A DNA stretch of 63,253 nucleotides from an uncultured bacterium. Lineage in GTDB: Bacteria > Bacillota > Clostridia > Oscillospirales > Acutalibacteraceae. Below are positions 7,190 through 16,384 of the stretch, piece by piece. The number at the start of each line of letters is the position of its first letter. The stretch's first letter is position 1. The position numbers and the translations under genes were made by a program. The notes beneath the pieces are model-generated. The model searched no databases. It had not been told where the DNA came from and saw nothing but the letters and a program-made list of their open reading frames with translations. The stretch spans positions 1 to 63,253 of the forward strand of contig CAJMOH010000011.1 in the NCBI GenBank assembly GCA_905215055.1, read 5' to 3'.

Positions 7190-8659
7190 ATGTGGGAAAA
7201 AATCGGCTGGCTGGGGGAGAAGCTCTGCTTTGGCTTTGGAGCGCTGGTTTCCCTGGTGGTGGTGATTCAGGGAGCGGTTACGGCCTGCAAGGGCGGAGGC
7301 TGGGCCTTGCTGACGCTGCTGGGCCTTTTGGGGATGGGCGGCCTGGCGGTGCTGGGGCTGGCGCGGCTGCGGCCGGTCAGGGCCTTTTCCCTGGCGGTGT
7401 TCGTTCTGCGCTTTGCCATCGCTCTGGCGGTGATTCTGGCCTTTGGGGCCGTGCCGGTGCAGGATTTTCAAACCATGTACGATGCCGCCTGCCAAATGGC
7501 CCAGGGCGGCGGTGACTACCTGCGGACGGACTACTTTTACAACTGGGCCTATCAGACGGGCTTTACAGCCTATGAAAGCCTGGTGATCCGCCTGTTTGGG
7601 GAGGGGCTTTTCCCTCTTCAGCTGTGCAACGCCCTGTGGATGGCAGGCACTGGCTGTCTGGTGTACGCCATTGCCCGGCGGCTTCTCTCCCCGTCCGCCG
7701 CCATGACCGTTTCTCTGCTGTACGCCCTGTACCCCGCGCCCTACTTTCTGGCCGCGGTGCTGACCAACCAGCACATCGCCGCGTTTTTCTATTATCTGGG
7801 CTTCTGGATGCTGGTGCGGCGGGACAGGCTTTCCCCCCTGTGGGCGGTGGGGGCCGGGCTTTGCCTGGCGGTGGGCAATGTGATGCGCCCTCTGGGCGCG
7901 GTGGTTGTGCTGGCCCTGCTGTGCTGGACCCTGGTGCGGATGCTCCGCTTTCGGGGGCATGGGGTGCTGCGGCTGGGGGCGCCGTTTCTGGCGGCGGGCG
8001 TGGCCTATTTCATCTCCACGGAGCTGTTTGACTGGTTGGTGCGCGCCACGGGGCTGAACCCGGAGGGCCTTGCCAACAACCTGCCCCTATGGAAGTTTGT
8101 GCTGGGCTTTAACCTGGAGTCCGGCGGGGCCTGGAACCAGGCGGACTACAACGCCTATTACCTGCTGCCCAGAGGCCAGGCGTCCCAGGCCATGGAGGCG
8201 GTAGTGGGCCAGCGGCTTTCCTCCCTGGGGCTGGGGGGCTTTCTCCAGCTGTTCTGGAAAAAGAGCCAGACCATGTGGGGGTCCCTGGAGTACCTGTACT
8301 GGGGCTTCGGCCACCTGAACGGAGAGGCTCAGGTGCTGGGCGGGCTGACCCTGGCCCAGTGCTTAAACGCCCTGAACTATTGGGACAAGGGGGTGTTCCT
8401 GCTGGCCTTTGCCCTGGGGGGAACAGCTCTGGCCTCTTGGCTTGTCAAGGGCTGCGGCGAGGGCCTGCGCCTGCCGGTGATGCTGGCCTTTCTGGTCTGT
8501 GGCTATTACGGGGTGCATTTGCTCATTGAGGTGCAGGCCCGGTACCGGTATTTCCTGATGCCGGCGGTGTTTTTGCTGGCCGGGGTTGGACTGGAGCAGC
8601 TGTGGAGCTGGCGGCGGAGCCGGGGAAAGAGGCTGGCGAAAACAGCGGAAAGCTCTTGA
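7190..8659 (+). CDS. GT39/PMT-like membrane glycosyltransferase
   Basis: A 489-residue protein with about a dozen hydrophobic segments. The first extracytoplasmic loop carries the catalytic acidic motif (VQDFQTMYDAA, about residues 90-100), and a DYLRTDYFYNWAYQTGFTAYE loop follows, as in ArnT/PMT-type GT-C enzymes that use polyprenyl-phosphate sugars. It probably glycosylates an extracytoplasmic lipid or polymer; donor and acceptor are unknown. ATG 7190 follows GGGAGGCGAAGG. The C-terminus is cytoplasmic and Arg/Lys-rich. Confidence 0.8.
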   Translation: MWEKIGWLGEKLCFGFGALVSLVVVIQGAVTACKGGGWALLTLLGLLGMGGLAVLGLARLRPVRAFSLAVFVLRFAIALAVILAFGAVPVQDFQTMYDAACQMAQGGGDYLRTDYFYNWAYQTGFTAYESLVIRLFGEGLFPLQLCNALWMAGTGCLVYAIARRLLSPSAAMTVSLLYALYPAPYFLAAVLTNQHIAAFFYYLGFWMLVRRDRLSPLWAVGAGLCLAVGNVMRPLGAVVVLALLCWTLVRMLRFRGHGVLRLGAPFLAAGVAYFISTELFDWLVRATGLNPEGLANNLPLWKFVLGFNLESGGAWNQADYNAYYLLPRGQASQAMEAVVGQRLSSLGLGGFLQLFWKKSQTMWGSLEYLYWGFGHLNGEAQVLGGLTLAQCLNALNYWDKGVFLLAFALGGTALASWLVKGCGEGLRLPVMLAFLVCGYYGVHLLIEVQARYRYFLMPAVFLLAGVGLEQLWSWRRSRGKRLAKTAESS

Positions 8660-8686
8660 CTTCAAGTCCCCTTTAACCTGTATAAT
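8656..8686 (+). promoter_or_regulatory. Likely promoter of the aldo/keto reductase gene
   Basis: TTGACT (8656-8661) and TATAAT (8681-8686) with a long 19-bp spacer. The -35 box overlaps the stop codon of the preceding gene. Confidence 0.5.
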
Positions 8687-8725
8687 AAAGAAAAACCCAA
8701 TCCATCCAAGGGAGGAATTGTAACA

Positions 8726-9847
8726 ATGGCAGAGAAGTATTTGGGAGAAAGCATTAAAAACCTGGGCTTTGGCCTGATGCGCCTGCCCATGCTGGGCGAC
8801 GAGATCGATATGGAGCAGACAAAGCGCATGGTGGACACCTTTATGCAGAAGGGCTTTACCTACTTTGACACCGCCTATGTGTACATCGGCGGCAAGAGCG
8901 AGGTGGCCTTGAAGGAGGCCGTGGTGGATCGCTATCCCCGGGACAGCTTCCAGTGCGCCACCAAGCTGCCCCTGTGGGACCTGAAGGACCCCAGCGAAAT
9001 GGAGAAGGTGTTCCAGGAGTCTCTGGACCGGGCCGGCCTGGAGTATTACGACTTTTACCTGCTCCACGCCATGAGCGCCGAGCGGGAGCAGAAGGCTGAC
9101 GAGCTGGGTGCCTGGGACTTTATGAAGAAGGTAAAGGACCAGGGCCGGGCCAAGCACATCGGCTTCTCCTTCCACGACACCGCCGACGCCTTGGAGCATA
9201 TTCTGCAGAACCATCCAGAGATGGAGTTTGTCCAGCTGCAGATCAACTATGTGGACTGGGAGAGCGAAAGCGTCCAGTCCCGCAAGTGCTATGAGGTTGC
9301 CCGGAAATACGGCAAGTCCGTCATCATCATGGAGCCTGTGCGGGGCGGTTCTCTGGCGGTGATGCCTCCCCAGGTGCAGCAGGTGTTCAAGGCCGCCGAG
9401 CCGGAGATGTCCGTGGCGTCCTGGGCCATTCGCTACTGCGCCTCTCTGGATGGACTGATTACCGTGCTGTCCGGCATGTCCACCGAGGAGCAGCTGAACG
9501 ACAACGTGTCCTACATGGAGAACTTCAAGCCTCTGGACGAGAAGGAGCAGGCCACGGTTCAGCAGGTGGTGGACATCTTGAACAGCCTGCCCACCATCCC
9601 CTGCACCGCCTGCAAGTACTGCGTGGACGGATGTCCCCAGAAGATCAACATCCCCGGGGTTTTCAAGGCCATGAACGACCTGACCCTGTACAACAACAAG
9701 GTCAACGCCCAGCGGGATTACAACAACGCCACCAAGGAGGGCGGCAAGGCTGGGGACTGCATCCAGTGCGGCAGCTGCCAGGCCCACTGTCCCCAGAAGA
9801 TTGAGATTATCGAGACGCTGAAGAAGGCCGCGGAGACCTTCGCCTAA
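8726..9847 (+). CDS. Aldo/keto reductase with C-terminal double [4Fe-4S] domain
   Basis: A 373-residue protein. Residues 1-~275 form the AKR TIM barrel: LGFGLMRLP at the start, the FDTAYVY segment with catalytic Asp and Tyr, and LLHAMS near residue 112. The C-terminal ~90 residues hold two ferredoxin-like clusters, CTACKYCVDGCPQKI and CIQCGSCQAHCPQKI, each C-x2-C-x2-C-x3-CP. This fusion is common in anaerobes and is thought to couple NAD(P)H or flavin-independent reduction to ferredoxin-type electron transfer; the substrate is unknown. GGGAGGAATTG precedes the ATG. It is a single-gene unit ending in a strong double hairpin. Confidence 0.9.
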   Translation: MAEKYLGESIKNLGFGLMRLPMLGDEIDMEQTKRMVDTFMQKGFTYFDTAYVYIGGKSEVALKEAVVDRYPRDSFQCATKLPLWDLKDPSEMEKVFQESLDRAGLEYYDFYLLHAMSAEREQKADELGAWDFMKKVKDQGRAKHIGFSFHDTADALEHILQNHPEMEFVQLQINYVDWESESVQSRKCYEVARKYGKSVIIMEPVRGGSLAVMPPQVQQVFKAAEPEMSVASWAIRYCASLDGLITVLSGMSTEEQLNDNVSYMENFKPLDEKEQATVQQVVDILNSLPTIPCTACKYCVDGCPQKINIPGVFKAMNDLTLYNNKVNAQRDYNNATKEGGKAGDCIQCGSCQAHCPQKIEIIETLKKAAETFA

Positions 9848-9852
9848 AAAAA

Positions 9853-9935
9853 CTTCCGCCGGGAGAGGTTGGCTTTCCCGGCCGGAGCAAATGCTGTCAG
9901 GCGCGCCGCAAGGTTGACTTGCGGCGCGCTTTTTT
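9853..9935 (+). terminator. Tandem hairpin terminator after the aldo/keto reductase gene
   Basis: The first hairpin (9853-9867 with 9873-9887) has 15 positions with one mismatch. The second (GCGCGCCGCAAG, 9901-9912, with CTTGCGGCGCGC, 9918-9929) is a perfect 12-bp stem followed by six T. The second is a canonical intrinsic terminator. Confidence 0.93.
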
Positions 9936-10015
9936 GCCCCAGGGAGAAAATTGCCCCAGAAAAAGCCGGGTTTTTCAAAAAAGAACGGACAGTCAGACGG
10001 ATTTTTACGCAATCT

Positions 10016-10044
10016 TTGCTTTTTTCAAATCACTGTGCTATAAT
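10016..10044 (+). promoter_or_regulatory. Promoter of the surface-polymer gene cluster
   Basis: TTGCTT (10016-10021), 17-bp spacer, TATAAT (10039-10044), then a ~70-base leader containing a small GTGAT/ATCAC hairpin before the priming transferase gene. Confidence 0.7.
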
Positions 10045-10117
10045 ACCCCTAACTATGAACGCAAACGGGTGATGGTGTCAATCACTCGTATCTCTTCCAC
10101 ATAAGGACGGTATTGCC

Positions 10118-11554
10118 ATGCACACCATAAAAAAGCTGCGGCGGACCATTGTTTTCATCTTGAAAATGGCGCTGTTTGCCTCTTTGTTCGGCATTTTTTT
10201 CGGGATCTTTGGCATCAATAACCCCTGGCTGTTCAATCTCTCCAGAACCACCGGCGTCACCATGGTGACCTTTGTGGTGCTGGGCATCGCCTTGATGCAG
10301 GTGTACGGAGGCTATGCCGTGGGTACTCAGAAAAGCAGGCCCATTGTCCACTCCATGGCCTTGGCCACCATCATCACGGATCTGATTACCCATTTGCAGC
10401 TGTCCATTATGAACACCAGCGAAAAAAACAACGCCCACTTTGTCTACGAAACCCCCGAGCGGCTGCTGCTGGTAATGGTGTTGCAGCTGATCGTCATTGT
10501 GTTCTTTGCCTACTTTGGCAACTATATTTACTTTTCCCTGGAGCCGCCGGAGAAGTGCTGCGTCATTTCCTCCTCCCGGCAGAGCCTGGGGAATATCATT
10601 CCCAAGATCTACAAATTCCGCAAGCAGTACGAGGTGGACGAGATCATCCGCTTTGACGACCCCAAGGTGCTGGACGTCATTGCCCGCAACGACACGGTGT
10701 TTCTCTACGACGTGCCCATCAAGGAGCGGATCCACCTGATTGAGTACTGCTATCAAAAGCAGAAGAACATCTACTACAACTTTGAGATGATCGACGTGGT
10801 CAGCCAGGGGGCCAAGTACATGACCCTGGACGACAAGTCCCTGGTGATGTATGTGGCCAAGGACCTGACCCTGGAGCAGCGCATTGCCAAGCGGCTGATG
10901 GACCTGTTTATCTCCCTGGTGGGCCTGGTGATCGCCAGCCCCATTATGCTGGCCTGCGCCATCGCCATCAAGGCCGAGGACGGGGGCCATGTGTTCTACA
11001 AGCAGAAGCGCCTGACCAAGTACGGCCGGGTGTTTGAGGTGTACAAGTTCCGCACCATGAAGGAGGAAAACTCCATCCACAAGTCCGTCACGGAAAACGA
11101 CGACCGGATCACCCGGGTGGGCAGGGTGCTGCGGAAGTTTCGCATTGACGAGTTGCCCCAGCTTTTGAACATTTTAAAGGGCGACATGACCGTGGTAGGT
11201 CCACGGCCCGAAATGCTGGAAAACGTGGAAAAGTACACGGAGGAGCTGCCGGAGTTTGCCTATCGCCTGCGGATGAAGGCCGGGCTGACGGGCCTGGCCC
11301 AGATTTCCGGCAAGTACAACACCTCTCCCAAGGACAAGCTGGTGATGGACCTGATGTATATCGAGAATTACAGCATCTGGATGGACATCAAGTTGATTTT
11401 CCAAACCATCACTGTGTTTTTAAAGGCGTCGGAAAGCACCGAGGCCTTTGGAACCGGGGAACTGTACGACTTTGACGAGGACCGGGAGCGGAACCGCCGG
11501 GCCAAGCCCCAGCGGGAGGAGCCGGGGGAAAAGGGGGAGAAGCATGGCGGTTAA
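10118..11554 (+). CDS. WcaJ-type undecaprenyl-phosphate sugar-1-phosphate transferase
   Basis: A 478-residue polyprenyl glycosylphosphotransferase. Residues 1-~140 hold four membrane segments, ~140-255 a CoA-binding-like domain, and ~265-440 the catalytic bacterial sugar transferase domain (KRLMDLFISLVGLVIASP reentrant helix, KFRTM, FRIDELPQLLNILKGDM, VGPRPE, AGLTGLAQISG). It should transfer a hexose- or HexNAc-1-phosphate to undecaprenyl phosphate, starting a surface polymer. The charged C-terminal tail (~30 residues) is extra. It overlaps the TagA-like gene by 11 bp. This enzyme class, not TagO, appears to prime the pathway here. Confidence 0.93.
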   Translation: MHTIKKLRRTIVFILKMALFASLFGIFFGIFGINNPWLFNLSRTTGVTMVTFVVLGIALMQVYGGYAVGTQKSRPIVHSMALATIITDLITHLQLSIMNTSEKNNAHFVYETPERLLLVMVLQLIVIVFFAYFGNYIYFSLEPPEKCCVISSSRQSLGNIIPKIYKFRKQYEVDEIIRFDDPKVLDVIARNDTVFLYDVPIKERIHLIEYCYQKQKNIYYNFEMIDVVSQGAKYMTLDDKSLVMYVAKDLTLEQRIAKRLMDLFISLVGLVIASPIMLACAIAIKAEDGGHVFYKQKRLTKYGRVFEVYKFRTMKEENSIHKSVTENDDRITRVGRVLRKFRIDELPQLLNILKGDMTVVGPRPEMLENVEKYTEELPEFAYRLRMKAGLTGLAQISGKYNTSPKDKLVMDLMYIENYSIWMDIKLIFQTITVFLKASESTEAFGTGELYDFDEDRERNRRAKPQREEPGEKGEKHGG

Positions 11555-12263
11555 AGAGTATCTGCGGCGGGTGTTTCCCGGAACGGCGGAGGAATTCTGC
11601 CAAAAGGCGGGGGAGGCCCTGGCCGCTGGCCGGCGGCTGTTTGTGGTCACCGCCAACCCAGAGATTTTGATGCACGCCGGGGACAGCCCGGAGATCCGCG
11701 CCCTGCTGCTGGACGAGGAAACGGCGGTAGTGCCTGACGGCATCAGCGTGGTCAAGGCCATGCGGCTGCTGGGCCTGCCCGCCAAGGAACGCATCACGGG
11801 AGTGGATCTGGCGGAGCAGCTCTTGAAGCTGGCGGGGCAGCAGGGGAAAAGCGTCTACCTGCTGGGCGCCAAGGAGGAGGTGGTCTCCGCCCTGGCCCAA
11901 AAGCTGAAAGCCCAGTACCCTCAGATGGAGATCCACTATAAAAACGGCTATGGAAAGGACAAGGACGCCGACTTCCGGGAGATTGAGGCCCTCCAGCCGG
12001 ATCTGGTGCTGGTGGCCCTGGGTGTTCCCGCCCAGGAGAAGCTGATCGCCCGGCACCTGGAGAGGTTTTCCAAGGGCGTGTTTATCGGCGTGGGCGGGTC
12101 CTTCGACGTGCTGTCCGGCAGTAAGCGCCGGGCGCCGGCGGTTTTTGTCAAGACCAACACCGAGTGGCTGTACCGCATTCTCCGGGAGCCGTCCCGCCTG
12201 GGCAGGTTTTACCGGAACAACATAAAGTTTTTGGGACAGATCCGCAGGGAGGCCAAGAGGTAA
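11544..12263 (+). CDS. tagA: WecG/TagA/CpsF family glycosyltransferase
   Basis: A 239-residue GT26 enzyme. Recognisable elements are FVVTANPEILMHA, DGISVVKAMRLLG, ERITGVDL, YLLGAKEEV, LVALGVPAQEKLI and GVGGSFDVLSGSKRRAP, the last being the family hallmark. Known TagA adds N-acetylmannosamine from UDP-ManNAc to a lipid-linked GlcNAc. The adjacent UDP-GlcNAc 2-epimerase gene, which makes UDP-ManNAc, supports the same donor. ATG 11544 has AAGGGGGAG 7 bases upstream and overlaps the previous gene, so translation is coupled. The acceptor may differ from classical wall teichoic acid. Confidence 0.9.
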   Translation: MAVKEYLRRVFPGTAEEFCQKAGEALAAGRRLFVVTANPEILMHAGDSPEIRALLLDEETAVVPDGISVVKAMRLLGLPAKERITGVDLAEQLLKLAGQQGKSVYLLGAKEEVVSALAQKLKAQYPQMEIHYKNGYGKDKDADFREIEALQPDLVLVALGVPAQEKLIARHLERFSKGVFIGVGGSFDVLSGSKRRAPAVFVKTNTEWLYRILREPSRLGRFYRNNIKFLGQIRREAKR

Positions 12264-12391
12264 GCCCGGCGCTTTGGCTCCGGTCTCCAGGCCTGGGCCT
12301 TGCGTGGAAAGGGCTTGTCAGAAATTTGTAAGATCTTTGTAGACAAGAACTTGAGAAATTGAGAATATAGTTACGGGAAGGACGGGATACC

Positions 12392-13507
12392 GTGGAGAAA
12401 ATCAAAGTCATGTCCGTGTTCGGCACCCGGCCGGAGACCATCAAAATGGCCCCTCTGGTCAAGGAGCTGGGCCGGCGGGAGGAGTTTGAAAGCCTGGTGT
12501 GCGTCACCGCCCAGCACCGCCAAATGCTGGACCAGGTGCTGGAGGCCTTCGGCATCACCCCCGATTACGACCTGGACATTATGAAGCCGGGGCAGACCCT
12601 GTCGGACATTACCGCCCGGGTGCTGCAAGGGCTGGAAAAGGTGATCCAAGAGGTGAGGCCGGACATGGTTCTGGTTCACGGGGACACCACCACCACCTTT
12701 GCCGGGGCCTTGGCGGCCTATTACGGCCAGACGGCGGTAGGCCATGTGGAGGCCGGCCTGCGCACCTATGACAAGTATTCCCCCTTTCCAGAGGAGATGA
12801 ACCGGCAGTTTGTGGGCTGCGTGGCGGACCTGCACTTTGCCCCCACCCAGGGCGCCAGGGACAACCTGCTCCGGGAGGGCAAGCGGCCGGAGACCATTGT
12901 GGTCACCGGCAACACCGCCATCGACGCCCTGAAAACCACCGTGCGGGAGGACTACTCCGACGAGATTTTGGAGTGGGCCAAGGGTTCCCGGCTGGTTGTG
13001 CTCACCGCCCACCGGCGGGAGAACCTGGGAGCGCCCATGCACCGGATGTTCCGGGCCATCCGCCGGGTGGTGGAGGAATTCCCCGACGTGAAGGTGGTGT
13101 ATCCTGTCCATCTGAACCCACTGGTCCAAAAGGCCGCGGAGGAAGAGCTGGGCGGCTGTGATCGGGTGAAGCTCATCGACCCTCTGGAGGTCATCGAGTT
13201 TCACAACCTGCTGGCCCGGTCCACCCTCATCCTCACCGACAGCGGCGGCATTCAGGAGGAGGCCCCCTCTCTGGGCAAGCCGGTGATTGTCCTGCGGGAC
13301 ACCACCGAGCGCCCCGAGGGCATTGCCGCCGGCACCCTGAAGCTGGCCGGCACCGACGAGGAGACCATTTACTCTCTGGTGAAGGAGCTGCTCACCGATG
13401 AGGCAGAGTATGCCCGGATGAGCCAGGCCAGCAATCCCTATGGGGACGGGCTGGCCAGCCGGCGCATTGCCGACGCCATTATCGCCTGGAAACGGGGCCG
13501 GGCGTGA
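12392..13507 (+). CDS. wecB: UDP-N-acetylglucosamine 2-epimerase (non-hydrolysing)
   Basis: A 371-residue enzyme of the WecB/MnaA family, GT-B fold, interconverting UDP-GlcNAc and UDP-ManNAc. Signatures are GTRPETIKMAPL at the N-terminus, VHGDTTTTFAG, GHVEAGLRT, PFPEEMNRQ, TAHRRENLG and DSGGIQEEAP. The length is normal for the family. Translation appears to start with GTG at 12392, seven bases or so after GAAGGACGG. The 128-bp gap from tagA has no clear terminator, so the cluster may be one transcript. It supplies the donor for TagA. Confidence 0.95.
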   Translation: MEKIKVMSVFGTRPETIKMAPLVKELGRREEFESLVCVTAQHRQMLDQVLEAFGITPDYDLDIMKPGQTLSDITARVLQGLEKVIQEVRPDMVLVHGDTTTTFAGALAAYYGQTAVGHVEAGLRTYDKYSPFPEEMNRQFVGCVADLHFAPTQGARDNLLREGKRPETIVVTGNTAIDALKTTVREDYSDEILEWAKGSRLVVLTAHRRENLGAPMHRMFRAIRRVVEEFPDVKVVYPVHLNPLVQKAAEEELGGCDRVKLIDPLEVIEFHNLLARSTLILTDSGGIQEEAPSLGKPVIVLRDTTERPEGIAAGTLKLAGTDEETIYSLVKELLTDEAEYARMSQASNPYGDGLASRRIADAIIAWKRGRA

Positions 13508-13567
13508 AACGGGCTGTGTAAGGAGCTGTGGGGAAATTTCGCGTAAAGGAAGCGAACTTTTCTAGCT

Positions 13568-15661
13568 ATGGGAAAGACAGAGAAGAAAACGGGGCCGTCC
13601 TCCGGGGAGGGCCTGACGGGAAATCATTGTAAGGTCCGGCTGCGCTTTGGCCGGTGGAATAAGCTTGCCGCCGGAGGAATCCTGGCGTTGGCGGCTGCTT
13701 TTTTTGGCTGGGAGGTGTACCTCTTTGCCGCTGCCGAGGAGCAGGAGCTGACTGCTGCCGCCTTCGCGGGCTATGGGGTGGGCTTTTGGCTGCTCTCCCT
13801 GGCGGCGGCTGCCGCCTGCTTCCTGGAGGTCAAGCTTCCGCCGCGGGCTGGAAGGCTTATCAGCTGGGCCGTTCTGCTTTTGCTGCCGCTGGGGTCCTTT
13901 ATCGCGGTAGACTTTATCAACTCCACCAGGATTTTGAACTTTTCCTTTCAAACGGGCTTGGCCAATTATCTGTGCTACCTGATGGTTTTCGCGGTAATAT
14001 ACGCCCTTTCCCGCCGGGTGTGGGTGACGGCCCTGGCCGGCGGGCTGATTTTCCTGGTGTTTGGCATTGCCAATTACTTTGTGGTGCAGTTTCGGGGCCA
14101 GCCCATTCTGCCCTGGGACATTCAGGGCTTCAGCACGGCGCTGACGGTTTCCGGAGGCTATACCTACGAGCCGACGCCTTTGATGACGGTGATGGCCATG
14201 GGCTATCTGCTCACTGTGATCCTGTGCGTGAAGTTGGATCCCCGCCAGGAGCCGGAAAAGTGGGTGCGCCTGGCGGAGCGGGGCGTGTCTGGGTGTTTGG
14301 CGGCGTTTTTGTTTGTGCTGCTGTTTCCGGTAAACGTCATGTCCACCCTGGGCATTTCCGTGTGGGCCTGGAACCAGAAAACCAGCTCGGAAATCACCGG
14401 CATCACCGCGGGATTTTTTGCCAATATCCAGTTTTTAATGGTGGATAAGCCAGAGGGCTATTCCGCCGCTGAGGCGGAGGAGGTCTCGGAGGAGGCCGGC
14501 CAGCTGGAGGAGCCGGAGCCTGTGGGAGATCCCCAGACCCTGCCCACTGTTATCGCTATTATGAATGAGTCCTTTACGGACATGGCCGCCACAGGGGATG
14601 GCAGCATCACTCTGTCCCAGGACAATCTGCCCTTCCTCCACTCTCTGCAGGAAAGCGGGGACGTGGTATGGGGGACGGCCTATTCCTCTGTGTATGGAGG
14701 CAACACCTGCAACAGCGAGTACGAGTTTTTGACCGGGAATACCACGGCGTTTCTGCCCACGGGCAGCAAGCCTTATCAGCAGTATGTGGACCACCAGCAG
14801 ACCTCTCTGGTGTCTCTGCTGAAGGATACATACGGCTATCACTGCACAGCTATCCATCCCGGCCAGGCCAGCGCCTGGGAGCGGGACGAGGCTTACGAGT
14901 ATCTGGGCTTTGACGAATTTATCGACGTGACAAAATTCGACGTACACCGCCGGCTGGAGCATGGCCTGACCAGCGATCTCTCCAGCTATAACCAGGTGAT
15001 CTATGAGTACGAGCACCGGGATAAGGACACCCCTCTGTTTCTCTTCAACGTGACCATTCAGAATCACGGCGGCTATGAGGACGAGGATTACGAGACCACC
15101 GTTCAAATTGAGGAGGCCCCGGGGGAGTATCCCCAAACAGAGCAGTACCTGAGCCTGACCAAGAAAAGCGACGAGGCCCTGGAATATTTGATCGATTATT
15201 TTTCTGAGCAGGAGGAGCCGGTGGTGATTCTGTTCTTTGGGGATCACTGGCCCAACCTGGAGTCGGAGTTTCTCTCTCTGCTGCTGGGAGAGGATTCCAA
15301 CGATCTGTCCTTTGAGAACATCATGCGGGAGTATGAGGTCCCCTTCCTGATCTGGGCCAACTATGACCTGGACGGGGAAGAGATTGAGGCAGTCAGCCTG
15401 AATTACCTTTCCGGCCTGCTGCTGCGGGCGGCTGGCTTGGAAGGCACCGATTACACCAACTATCTGGAAAACCTGCGCCAAACCCTGCCGGTAATCACCG
15501 CTATGGGCGTGATGGACAGCCAGAGAAATTGGTACAAAAACGGGGATTCCACCCCCTATGACGATTTGCTCAACGAGTACAACATTCTGGAATACAACAA
15601 TGCCTTTGGCGGGGATGGCAAGTGTATGGAGACCTTTACCCTGCGGATTCCGTTTTTTTAG
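13568..15661 (+). CDS. LTA-synthase-like polyglycerol-phosphate transferase (sulfatase fold)
   Basis: A 697-residue protein with a cytoplasmic N-terminus, five membrane segments (about residues 35-290) and a large extracytoplasmic alkaline-phosphatase/sulfatase domain. Metal and catalytic elements are visible: NESFTD, the putative nucleophile Thr380 in GGNTCNSEYEFLTG, HPGQ and the FFGDHWPN motif. Known relatives (LtaS, phosphoglycerol transferase I) move glycerol phosphate from phosphatidylglycerol onto glycolipid or glycan. With the upstream TagA and epimerase this suggests a glycerol-phosphate-containing surface polymer. The ribosome site (AAAGGAAG) is unusually far from the ATG (about 14 bases). 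Confidence 0.88.
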   Translation: MGKTEKKTGPSSGEGLTGNHCKVRLRFGRWNKLAAGGILALAAAFFGWEVYLFAAAEEQELTAAAFAGYGVGFWLLSLAAAAACFLEVKLPPRAGRLISWAVLLLLPLGSFIAVDFINSTRILNFSFQTGLANYLCYLMVFAVIYALSRRVWVTALAGGLIFLVFGIANYFVVQFRGQPILPWDIQGFSTALTVSGGYTYEPTPLMTVMAMGYLLTVILCVKLDPRQEPEKWVRLAERGVSGCLAAFLFVLLFPVNVMSTLGISVWAWNQKTSSEITGITAGFFANIQFLMVDKPEGYSAAEAEEVSEEAGQLEEPEPVGDPQTLPTVIAIMNESFTDMAATGDGSITLSQDNLPFLHSLQESGDVVWGTAYSSVYGGNTCNSEYEFLTGNTTAFLPTGSKPYQQYVDHQQTSLVSLLKDTYGYHCTAIHPGQASAWERDEAYEYLGFDEFIDVTKFDVHRRLEHGLTSDLSSYNQVIYEYEHRDKDTPLFLFNVTIQNHGGYEDEDYETTVQIEEAPGEYPQTEQYLSLTKKSDEALEYLIDYFSEQEEPVVILFFGDHWPNLESEFLSLLLGEDSNDLSFENIMREYEVPFLIWANYDLDGEEIEAVSLNYLSGLLLRAAGLEGTDYTNYLENLRQTLPVITAMGVMDSQRNWYKNGDSTPYDDLLNEYNILEYNNAFGGDGKCMETFTLRIPFF

Positions 15662-15677
15662 AAGGGAGAGACAGCCG

Positions 15678-16262
15678 GTGAGAAGAACAGCGGTGCGGCG
15701 TGTAAACGAGTGGGACGGCCCATCCATGCTGAAGGTGTATACCCCCTATACCGGAACTCCGGCAGCTCCGGAGCAGGAGCCGCCCGGGCTGCAAGACTAT
15801 GTTCAGCGCATTGACCGCTACACCTATGGAATCGGCTGGCTGCTGTGCGAAATTGACCATCAGACCGTGGGGTTCTGCCATCTCAGCGAGGACCCCTCCA
15901 ACCCGGAGAATTTGTTTTCCGTGGAGTTTCAGCTCTACGTCAAGGAGGGCCTGTACCGGCGGCGGATCGGCACGGCTCTGTGGAGCCTGATGCGGGATAT
16001 GATGGAAATGGGCAACCGGCGCAGGGTGTTGTGCCGGGTCCATCCGGAAAACCGGGAGGCGCTGGAATTTTTCCGGGCGGAGGGCTTTGTTCCCCTGGAG
16101 GAAGAGCCGCCCGAGGAGCCGGAAAAGATCTGGCTGGTGTATCAGCTGCGCCCCTGGGAGCCTGACGCCTCCAAGCCCACCAAGCCCTATCTGGTGGAGG
16201 CGGCGGACTATGAGGCCGCCCGGGAAAAAGCGGCGGACCTGGTGGATCTGACAGGTATTTGA
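15678..16262 (+). CDS. GNAT family N-acetyltransferase
   Basis: A 194-residue GNAT protein with the acetyl-CoA binding region EGLYRRRIGTALWSLMRDMM (Q/R-x-x-G-x-G/A pattern), RRVLCRVHPENREALEFFRAEGF and a C-terminal helical extension. GTG 15678 is selected because GAAGGGAGAG ends 7 bases upstream; ATG 15726 is a weaker alternative and the frame upstream of 15661 overlaps the previous gene. The small gap suggests co-transcription with the LTA-synthase-like gene. It could modify a precursor sugar or an amino group in the polymer, but no substrate is evident. Confidence 0.75.
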   Translation: MRRTAVRRVNEWDGPSMLKVYTPYTGTPAAPEQEPPGLQDYVQRIDRYTYGIGWLLCEIDHQTVGFCHLSEDPSNPENLFSVEFQLYVKEGLYRRRIGTALWSLMRDMMEMGNRRRVLCRVHPENREALEFFRAEGFVPLEEEPPEEPEKIWLVYQLRPWEPDASKPTKPYLVEAADYEAAREKAADLVDLTGI

Positions 16263-16269
16263 CAGAGAG

Positions 16270-16298
16270 ACCGGCGGTTGGATTGCCGCCGGTTTTTT
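16270..16298 (+). terminator. Intrinsic terminator of the surface-polymer cluster
   Basis: ACCGGCGG (16270-16277) pairs with CCGCCGGT (16286-16293), followed by a run of six T. Confidence 0.92.
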
Positions 16299-16355
16299 GC
16301 GTCCGAAAGAAAAAGGAATCTTTGAAAAAACTTTAACGAAATCATGAACAAGGCA

Positions 16356-16384
16356 TTGTCAAAAGGGCTGGTTCGTGGTATCAT
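16356..16384 (+). promoter_or_regulatory. Likely promoter of the Na+-pump decarboxylase operon
   Basis: TTGTCA (16356-16361), 17-bp spacer, TATCAT (16379-16384). The ~100-base leader contains a 9-bp inverted repeat, ATAAACATG (16383-16391) and CATGTTTAT (16449-16457), which may fold the 5' end. Confidence 0.6.

Noticed and set aside
8363..10012. 549-codon minus-strand frame
   Set aside because: Antisense to the glycosyltransferase and aldo/keto reductase genes and runs through a strong terminator.
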